Assembly (NCBI GenBank): GCA_029167225.1 | Contig: JARFNK010000036.1 | Location: forward strand, 1-40,512 | Source: Sphingobium arseniciresistens | GTDB taxonomy: Bacteria > Pseudomonadota > Alphaproteobacteria > Sphingomonadales > Sphingomonadaceae | Direction of reading: 5' to 3' | DNA: 40,512 nucleotides | Part shown: positions 34,852 through 40,512 of the stretch, piece after piece | How positions within the stretch are numbered: the stretch's first letter is position 1 | How the letters are laid out: the number at the start of each line of letters is the position of its first letter | Translations under genes and position numbers: made by a program | Notes under the pieces: model-generated | Told to the model about the DNA's origin: nothing | The model's input: only the letters and a program-made list of their open reading frames with translations | Databases searched by the model: none

Positions 34852-35478
34852 ATGAACACGGTTTCCGAAGACGCGTTGGTCGTGATCGACATGCAGAACG
34901 ATTTCGTCACCGGAGCAATGTCGTGCCCCGGCACCGAAGATATCATCGACCCGATCAACCGGCTTGCCAGTGCCTTCGACCATGTGCTGGTGGTGATGGA
35001 CTGGCATCCGGCCGACCACATCTCGCTTGCTCGCAATCACGAAGGTCGCTCACATTGGGACGAGATCGACGTACCCTATGGCAAGCAACTGGTGTTTCAC
35101 GACCACTGCATCCAGGGAACGCGCGGTGCTCAGCTCGATGAACGGCTCGAACTGACCAAAGCCGAAATCATCTTTCGCAAGGGGCATCGCAAGACGACCG
35201 ATTCCTTCGGCGCGTTCTACGAAAATGATGGAGTGCCGACCGGGTTCGGTGCCTATTGCAAGGCGCGCGGCTTTCGCCGTCTCTACATGACCGGGCTCGG
35301 CCGCTATGGTTGCGTGCTTGAATCCGCACTGGGGGCCGCGAAAGACGGGTTTGAGGTCTACATGGTCTACGATGCTACGGCGGGCGATTACAACGTCGAG
35401 GAAAACAACCGAATTCTCGAACAGGCGGGGGTGAAGTGGATCACGTCCGAAGCCGTCTTCGGGCAAATCGCCGTCTGA
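34852..35478 (+). CDS. pncA: Nicotinamidase (isochorismatase-like cysteine hydrolase)
   Basis: 208 residues of the PncA type. The catalytic triad is Asp13 (VIDMQNDF), Lys110 (FRKGHRK) and Cys154 (LGRYGCVLESAL). The metal site is Asp50, His52, His56 (DWHPADHIS) and His85 (HDHCIQGT). These are nicotinamidase features rather than those of NicF-type maleamate hydrolases. It should release ammonia from nicotinamide to give nicotinate, feeding nicAB. The usual TDYC/TDHC around the nucleophile is RYGC here, so the substrate might be a modified nicotinamide. GGAGG lies 4 nt before the ATG. It is transcribed in the same direction as the TonB receptor, with a 231-bp gap between them. Confidence 0.85.
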   Translation: MNTVSEDALVVIDMQNDFVTGAMSCPGTEDIIDPINRLASAFDHVLVVMDWHPADHISLARNHEGRSHWDEIDVPYGKQLVFHDHCIQGTRGAQLDERLELTKAEIIFRKGHRKTTDSFGAFYENDGVPTGFGAYCKARGFRRLYMTGLGRYGCVLESALGAAKDGFEVYMVYDATAGDYNVEENNRILEQAGVKWITSEAVFGQIAV

Positions 35479-35709
35479 ATCACTCGATCCGCGCGCCCGT
35501 GCCGGCAGTCCCGCCGAGGCGCGCAGCCGTGCTGAGCGCATGTGGCGCCACAGCCCGATACGACAAATCATGTTCCTGATTTCTTGGTGCGCCAGCTTGT
35601 CTTCGCGGTGCATTTACGGTGAACTGTCGCTCAAGCACCAAATCATGACTTAATAAAAATTAATATATCAGAACAATCTGAAATTATTGATGGGAGGGAC
35701 CAAAGTTAA
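35479..35709. promoter_or_regulatory. AT-rich promoter region of the TonB receptor
   Basis: The 3' part (35640-35700) is strikingly AT-rich for this window and is a likely promoter. It contains TCAGA-ACAA-TCTGA (35668-35681), a perfect 5-bp dyad. Upstream is the AAATCA-N6-TGATTT dyad (35565-35582), and AAATCATGA (35639-35647) repeats its left arm. A GGGAGG element follows. Confidence 0.5.
35565..35582. promoter_or_regulatory. AAATCA-N6-TGATTT dyad, copy 5 (TonB receptor promoter)
   Basis: AAATCA-TGTTCC-TGATTT is a perfect 6-bp inverted repeat with a 6-nt spacer, the best copy of the element. It is about 145-160 bp upstream of the receptor start. The same arms and spacing occur before nicX. 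Confidence 0.55.
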
Positions 35710-35724
35710 ATGGGGAGCAATTTA

Positions 35725-37902
35725 ATGACAAAATTATATAATAATGCCGAATTTTCTTACACATCACTCCGATATGGCTCGGCAATCTCCGCCTTTATCT
35801 TTGCCATGGTTATGGCATCACCCGTTGCCGCCGCGCAAGATGCCCAGGACAGTGCTTCAATCGAGGCGGCGCCGGACGAAATCACCGTGACCGCGCAAAA
35901 GCGCACGGAAGTCACCGAGAACGTGCCGATCAGCATTTCGACCATCGGGTCGGATCACATCGGCGTAGCAGGAGTGAGCAACCTGCAGGAATTACCGCAG
36001 ATGGTCCCGGGCATCCGCGTCGACCAGCTGGGTTCGAACACCCAGCCCACGATCCGCGGCATCAGCAGCAATGTTGGCGGGCCCGGCACCAGCGCTAACG
36101 TAGCTCTGTACGTGGATGGTTTCTATCAGCCGAGCCAGCTTGGCGACGCGCTCGATTTCAACAACATCGCCAATATCCAGGTCGTCAAAGGCCCCCAAGG
36201 CACCTTGTTCGGCCGCAATGCCACCGGCGGCGCGATCATGATCAACACGCTGGACCCGGCGTTCAAGACAGCGGTCAGGATCGACGCCAGCTATGCCTCG
36301 TTCGCCGATGCGCGAGCCAGCATTTATGCCACGACCGGCCTGACCGACACGCTTGCCGTCGATCTGGCAGCCTATTTCCGAGATGCCGACGGCTTTGTCA
36401 CCAATGTCTACAACGGGCGACACGATGCCTATGCCAAACATCGCAGCATTCGCGGTAAACTGTTGTTCGAGCCGACCTCGAACCTAAAATTTCTGCTCAC
36501 GGTATCCCATTCCGACGTCAAAGAGCCTGGCCCGCAGGTCTACAGCCTGCTGCCCGACCTCGCCGGCACGGCGCAGGCACCGGTGATTGCTCCCGGATCA
36601 GTGACCACTTCCGCCCGCAAGCAGGACGCGCAGAATACCGAGGCGATCGCCCACACGAAGACGACCAGTGTTTATCTGAAGTCGACACTCGATGTCGGCG
36701 GTGTCAGCCTGACTTCGTACACCGGATATCGCGACGAGAATTCCCGCCAACAGTCGGACCTCGACGGATCGTCGGCCACTCTGTTCGTGTCGGACTGGAC
36801 GCAATATGACCGCACATTTACCCAGGAATTCAACCTGGCCTCGGCAGGCAACGGTGCGCTCCAATGGTCGGCGGGCACGTTCTACCTGCACAGCAATGCC
36901 GGCATTCCGCAATTCGACCTGCATTTCTGCGACGACTGCACGCTCGTGCTGATCAGCTCGCGCATCAAGACCGAGGCGGTGGCAGGGTTTGGCGATGCTA
37001 CATATCATCTTGGCGGCGGGCTCTATGCCACTGGCGGCCTGCGCTACAGCTGGGAAAAACAGACATACGACTATGCCCAGTTCGGCGCGACCGGCGGCGG
37101 CAGCCAAGCGTGGCACGGATTTTCGCCGCGCGCCGCGCTACGCTATGAATTTTCGCCACGCACGAATGTCTATGCGAGCTTCAACAAGGGCTTCAAGGCG
37201 GGCGTCTTTTCGACCGTGAGCGCAAGCCTCAATGCGGTCGAGCCCGAGCAGGTCAAGGCCTATGAGGTGGGCTTCAAGTCAGCGGTTGGCTCGTGGCATT
37301 TTGCTACTTCGGCCTATTACTATGACTATACCAACCTGCAGGTCTCCAGCTATGACCTGACCACCGGTGCACAACTGTTGCAAAACGCCGGATCGGCGCG
37401 GATCAAGGGGCTGGAGGCAGAAGTGTCGGGCCGGCTGATGCCCGGCCTGTCGGTGCGCGCCAACGCGGCCTATACGCACGGCCGCTATCGCACGTTCGAG
37501 GGTGCGGTGGATACCGTGCTGCTGCCTGGCGGCATCGGCTATGAGAGCGTGCCCGCCTCGGCATCGGGCAAGACCATGCTGCGCGCTCCCGCCTTTACCG
37601 CCAACCTCGGCGCGGACTATGTGATGCCGATCAACTTCGGTTCACTGAAGTTCTCAGGCAACCTCTATATGACCAGCAAGATCTATTATGACGCACTCAA
37701 TCGCTATTCGCAGAAGGCCTACCAAGTGCTCAACCTGTCGGCGGAGTGGAACGCACCCGACAACAGCTTTGGCGTTGGCGTGTTCGGCAAGAACGTGACT
37801 GACACCCATTACGTCAACTATGTCGACCCCCTATCCTACGGCATCCTGGCCAATTGGGGCACGCCGGCCAGCTATGGCGTGCGCCTGCGCATGGCGTTTT
37901 AG
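35725..37902 (+). CDS. TonB-dependent outer-membrane receptor
   Basis: 725 residues from ATG 35725, favoured by GGGGAG 7 nt upstream; ATG 35710 is the longer option. A signal peptide covers about residues 1-36 (AFIFAMVMASPVAAAQ). The TonB-box-like ITVTAQKR follows, then the plug domain (GVSNLQELPQMVPGIRV, VVKGPQGTLFGRNATGGAI). A 22-strand-type barrel ends in a terminal Phe (YGVRLRMAF). Such receptors import substrates across the outer membrane using TonB energy. It is the last gene of the island and shares the island dyad in its promoter, so it may take up nicotinate, nicotinamide or an NAD-derived compound. No siderophore genes are nearby. Confidence 0.92.
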   Translation: MTKLYNNAEFSYTSLRYGSAISAFIFAMVMASPVAAAQDAQDSASIEAAPDEITVTAQKRTEVTENVPISISTIGSDHIGVAGVSNLQELPQMVPGIRVDQLGSNTQPTIRGISSNVGGPGTSANVALYVDGFYQPSQLGDALDFNNIANIQVVKGPQGTLFGRNATGGAIMINTLDPAFKTAVRIDASYASFADARASIYATTGLTDTLAVDLAAYFRDADGFVTNVYNGRHDAYAKHRSIRGKLLFEPTSNLKFLLTVSHSDVKEPGPQVYSLLPDLAGTAQAPVIAPGSVTTSARKQDAQNTEAIAHTKTTSVYLKSTLDVGGVSLTSYTGYRDENSRQQSDLDGSSATLFVSDWTQYDRTFTQEFNLASAGNGALQWSAGTFYLHSNAGIPQFDLHFCDDCTLVLISSRIKTEAVAGFGDATYHLGGGLYATGGLRYSWEKQTYDYAQFGATGGGSQAWHGFSPRAALRYEFSPRTNVYASFNKGFKAGVFSTVSASLNAVEPEQVKAYEVGFKSAVGSWHFATSAYYYDYTNLQVSSYDLTTGAQLLQNAGSARIKGLEAEVSGRLMPGLSVRANAAYTHGRYRTFEGAVDTVLLPGGIGYESVPASASGKTMLRAPAFTANLGADYVMPINFGSLKFSGNLYMTSKIYYDALNRYSQKAYQVLNLSAEWNAPDNSFGVGVFGKNVTDTHYVNYVDPLSYGILANWGTPASYGVRLRMAF

Positions 37903-38416
37903 CCTGCACACGCTTTGAAGTGCCGGGGCCTGCATTCCGCGCATCTTACCCTTGCGTTCGCGAAAATATGCGCGACCGGTGGGGTTGACCCGATGCGGCG
38001 GCGAGCCAGCCCCGATCACAATGCGTGCCACGCGTCGGGCCTGCCGGTCGATCCGGCCCGGCGCGTGGGTACAGGCTGTGCCAGGAAAATCCCGCAACCA
38101 CCATCTTGCCTTTCAGATATCGCGGCAGAGCGCGGCCATTCGTCAGGCGCCATACGCCTAGGTTTACACCCGCCTTAAATCTGAGCCTCCAAGCGCTGAA
38201 AACACGCCATAAATCCGGCGCCAAAGGCTAAGTCTCAGAACCACTGCTATAATGGAAGAATGGTGCCCACAGCGGACAAATGTGCGCACTCAAATTATTG
38301 GAGAATTTCCACTACGCGTGGCTGAAATCGACCAAAACCACGACGACGGCCGATGGTGAGCGAACGTCAGGATTTGACCGGAGCCGCTGTCAGAGCGTCA
38401 TGAAGCTGCTCGCCTG
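37903..38416. other. 514-bp region without a recognisable gene, 3' flank of the group II intron
   Basis: Short frames on both strands carry no recognisable motif. On the minus strand, fragments such as RALPRYLKGKMVVAGFSWHS look protein-like but are not assignable. The stretch from about 38240 to 38416 is the 3' exon side of the intron. No clear terminator for the TonB receptor was found. Confidence 0.4.
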
Positions 38417-38501
38417 CTCGGGTAGAGTCAGGAAGTGGCGCGGTGTCGTGCGGCGCGCCTGTGGGGCTTGCCAGACGGCCCGTTTCCACTCCCTGCTCAT
38501 C

Positions 38502-38534
38502 GAACCGGACGTGCAGATCTCCCGCATCCGGCTC
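38502..38534 (-). ncRNA. Group II intron domain V
   Basis: On the minus strand the 33-nt element opens GAGCCGGATGCGGG and closes GCACGTCCGGTTC. It folds as a hairpin with the AGC-like catalytic triad replaced by the common CCG variant region and a bulge, followed by the terminal loop AGATCT. This is the most conserved part of group II ribozymes and lies just after the maturase stop. Confidence 0.8.
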
Positions 38535-38554
38535 TCGGACAAGACATCACGCCT

Positions 38555-39895
38555 TCACCCACGGCGAGCCGCGGCCACGTTAGCCAGACGCACGAGGCCG
38601 AAGCGCTCGTATAGCTCGGGGTCGTGATAGGCTCCCTCTCGCCGTCGTCTGGTCTTGTATTTGGCGCGCAGCCACCGACGCAACCGCACCACTGCGTAGC
38701 TGTCGACGGCCCGATATGCTCTGCTCGTAGTGCCAACCGAGAAGTAGTTGGCCCATCCGCGCAGCACCCGGTTCATCTTGGCCACCAGATATGTGGTATC
38801 CTGCCATGTACGCGCTCGGTCCGTAAGCTCGTGGATCGTTGCGACCACGCGCTGGATGCTTTTCCTTGATGGCCGGTGGCCCATGTAGGCTTTGCCGGTT
38901 TTCGCTGAGTACATCCGACCGAACGTGTAGCCCAGAAAGTCGAACATCTCGTCCGGCACCTTGCAGATGCGTGTCTTTTCCTCATTCACCGTCAGCTTCA
39001 GCTTCTCCATGAGTTCGCGCATCTGGTCGAGTGCGGCTTCCGCGTTGCCTTTCTGGCACAGGATTACGAGGTCATCGGCATAGGTGATGAGCCGCGAGCC
39101 GAGGCGTTTCCCAAGGCCGAGCTTTCGCCATCCCAGCACAAACCGGCGCATATAGATATTCGCCAGCAGCGGTGAGATGGGTGATCCTTGCGGGATACCG
39201 CGCCGTTGATCGCGCGCCTGCGTCGTTCGCTTCTTCCGGCCTTTGTCGTCTGTTTCCTCGACAGCACATTCCAGCCAGGATTTGATCAGATGCAGCACAC
39301 GCGGATCAACGATCCGGCGCGACACCGATTTCATCAGCTCAAGGTGGGGGATGCTGCCAAAGTAGTCGGCAAGGTCGGCGTCTACGACATCCGATCGGCC
39401 ACGGAACAGCTGCTCCTCCACTTCAACCACGGCCTGCTGGGCGTTGCGCCCGGCTCGATAGGCATAGATCTCGGGTGGAAGGTCGGCTTCGAAGATCGGT
39501 TCGAGCACAAGCATCGCTGCTGTCATGCAGACCCGATCCCGCACGGTGGATATGCCCAGCGGCCTGAGTTTGCCGTTGGCTTTTGGTATGTAGACACGTC
39601 TGATCGGTTCCGGCCGGTACGTCTCCTTCCTGAGCGACAGCGCCAGTTCCGCCAGCCATCGTTCAACGCCATAGTCCTCGATGTCCGCAAAGTCCTGTCC
39701 ATCTACACCCGGCGCGCCCTTGTTGGAGCGGCACTGGGCATAGGCATGGGCCAGAATGTCATCGCGGCTGATCTTGTCGTATAGCGCGTAGAAACGATAA
39801 CCGACTTCTGCCTTCGCTTTCGCGTGCAACGCCTTCTGCAGCTTCTGGACGCTTATCGGAGTTGATAGGTTTCCCAATCTCCTGCCCCTCACCAC
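38555..39895 (-). CDS. ltrA: Group II intron reverse transcriptase/maturase
   Basis: 446 residues from GTG 39895; TTG 39877 (giving GNLSTPISVQKLQ) is a plausible alternative. RT blocks are in order: NKGAPGVDGQ, YIPKANGKLRPLGIST, DADLADYFGSIPH, RRGIPQGSPISPLLANIYM, the catalytic LITYADDLVILC, and LTVNEEKTRICKV. They are followed by the maturase (X) domain with LRGWANYFSVG. No HNH endonuclease domain is present. The enzyme assists intron splicing and copies the intron into new sites. The frame is uninterrupted. Confidence 0.93.
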   Translation of the reverse strand: MVRGRRLGNLSTPISVQKLQKALHAKAKAEVGYRFYALYDKISRDDILAHAYAQCRSNKGAPGVDGQDFADIEDYGVERWLAELALSLRKETYRPEPIRRVYIPKANGKLRPLGISTVRDRVCMTAAMLVLEPIFEADLPPEIYAYRAGRNAQQAVVEVEEQLFRGRSDVVDADLADYFGSIPHLELMKSVSRRIVDPRVLHLIKSWLECAVEETDDKGRKKRTTQARDQRRGIPQGSPISPLLANIYMRRFVLGWRKLGLGKRLGSRLITYADDLVILCQKGNAEAALDQMRELMEKLKLTVNEEKTRICKVPDEMFDFLGYTFGRMYSAKTGKAYMGHRPSRKSIQRVVATIHELTDRARTWQDTTYLVAKMNRVLRGWANYFSVGTTSRAYRAVDSYAVVRLRRWLRAKYKTRRRREGAYHDPELYERFGLVRLANVAAARRG

Positions 39896-40425
39896 TTGCT
39901 TGCGTTCGTCTTGAACTGAGGCTCCTTCCCTCCACCGGCATTACCCGGCTTCCTCGGACTACGGGCCTCTCCGCCACCCCACCGCGCCCTTCCCATCCCT
40001 CGCGGGCGTCCGGTTGCCGATCCCTCGGCACGCCATGGGGCTTCCCGTGTTGCGTGCACTTTCCTTGCGTACATGCTGTCGCCACTACCCCGGTGCAGCA
40101 GACGGGCTCCAACGTCGCTCAAACTTGCCCGTCCATATCAACCTTCCCCGTAAGGGTTAACGGGTCGGCCTGCACATCGTCCTTTTCGAGGATTGCTCAG
40201 CGTTCACTCACGTTACGGCCTGTACGCTCGCACGGTCACCTACGTGACCGTCATCCAGGGGCTTCAGACATTTCGTCACCTCCACGCCTGCCCCGGTTGC
40301 TTCCGGCTGGAGCATCGCCGGGTGGGCCTCTCACCCACTAGAAAGTGCCGCCTTTGCACGGCGCACACCCATTCCTGACGTTGAGCGCTACTCTGTCGAG
40401 CCCGAACTCGGGGGCGAACGAAGGA

Positions 40426-40512
40426 TTAGGTGTTCACCCCTTCGTGCGAACGCTCAATAGCGCGTTTGTAGGCGTCGCGGCCCATAGTGCGGTCGAGGTA
40501 GGCTTGTTCGGC
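40426..40512 (-). CDS. C-terminal end of an unrecognised protein, partial
   Basis: The minus strand from the window edge reads 28 residues (including AYLDRTMGRDAYKRAIER) and stops with TAA at 40426. The composition looks protein-like but no family is recognised. It ends 57 nt before the intron's 5' end. Downstream of it is a small CCCG/CGGG inverted repeat at 40401-40412 that may be part of a terminator. Confidence 0.35.
   Translation of the reverse strand, partial: AEQAYLDRTMGRDAYKRAIERSHEGVNT

Larger units (their letters stand above)
38417..40368 (-). mobile_element. Group II intron with reverse transcriptase
   Basis: The element runs on the minus strand. The 5' end at 40368 begins GTGTGCGCCGTGC, fitting the GUGYG consensus. 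A structured 5' region of about 470 nt precedes the maturase gene. Domain V lies at 38502-38534. The 3' end is placed near 38417-38420, where CTACCCGAG resembles the usual intron terminus. Total length is about 1.95 kb, normal for a bacterial intron encoding an RT without an endonuclease domain. All parts seem intact, so it may still be mobile. It interrupts no visible gene; the upstream flank is the end of an unknown frame. Confidence 0.82.

Noticed and set aside
34852-35478. Calling the cysteine hydrolase maleamate amidohydrolase (NicF)
   Set aside because: The DWHPADHIS and HDHCIQGT metal-site motifs are those of nicotinamidases; NicF-type isochorismatase proteins lack this metal site.
40401-40412. 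Strong Rho-independent terminator before the intron
   Set aside because: The CCCG/CGGG stem is only four pairs and has no following U-tract, so it is noted but not annotated as a terminator.
1-40512. CRISPR arrays, tRNA or rRNA genes
   Set aside because: No regularly spaced repeats, tRNA cloverleaf landmarks or rRNA signatures were seen on reading. A tRNAscan or Infernal run would settle this.

Overview
The window reads as alphaproteobacterial DNA, most probably from a sphingomonad (Sphingobium, Novosphingobium or Sphingopyxis type). This is inferred from high GC, tight ATGA/GTGA gene overlaps, the style of the TonB-dependent receptor and the general gene content; no rRNA or other taxonomic marker is present. 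No tRNA, rRNA or CRISPR array was seen.

Left part (1-12.7 kb). The tail of a beta-keto acid cleavage enzyme and an MDR oxidoreductase precede a divergent locus. One arm is a TetR repressor with an extra enoyl-ACP reductase (FabI); the other is a complete tripartite RND efflux pump (periplasmic adaptor, HAE1 pump, OprM-like channel). A second TetR then leads a coupled stress set: a small unknown protein, a tandem universal stress protein, an HdeD-like membrane protein and a type II NADH dehydrogenase.

Middle (12.7-20.1 kb). A decayed acyl-CoA degradation operon keeps an intact TetR, acyl-CoA dehydrogenase and thiolase, but only the C-terminal end of FadB, a possible etfB start and the biotin end of pyruvate carboxylase. 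A recombination scar follows: serine recombinase C-terminus fused to an AbiEi-like winged helix, an AlkB gene whose ATG seems lost, a coiled-coil protein and an IS630 remnant.

Right part (20.1-37.9 kb). This is the most interesting region: a compact nicotinate/nicotinamide catabolic island. A minus-strand operon (amidase, MetX-like hydrolase, nicA, nicB) diverges from a plus-strand operon (nicX, nicC, AbrB-type membrane protein). Around it lie an MFS transporter, two paralogous IclR regulators, a nicotinamidase, a TonB-dependent receptor, a SnoaL-like protein and a broken nucleoside hydrolase. The route implied is nicotinamide to nicotinate (PncA-like), 6-hydroxynicotinate (NicAB), 2,5-dihydroxypyridine (NicC), N-formylmaleamate (NicX), then maleamate and maleate, perhaps by the MetX-like hydrolase and the amidase in place of canonical NicD and NicF. 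No maleate isomerase is present. Five promoter regions of this island carry a dyad of the form ATCA-N6-TGA(T), which looks like a shared operator.

Right edge (38.4-40.4 kb). A complete-looking group II intron on the minus strand has its 5' GUGUG end, an intact reverse transcriptase/maturase, domain V and a 3' end. It lies just downstream of the end of an unrecognised gene.
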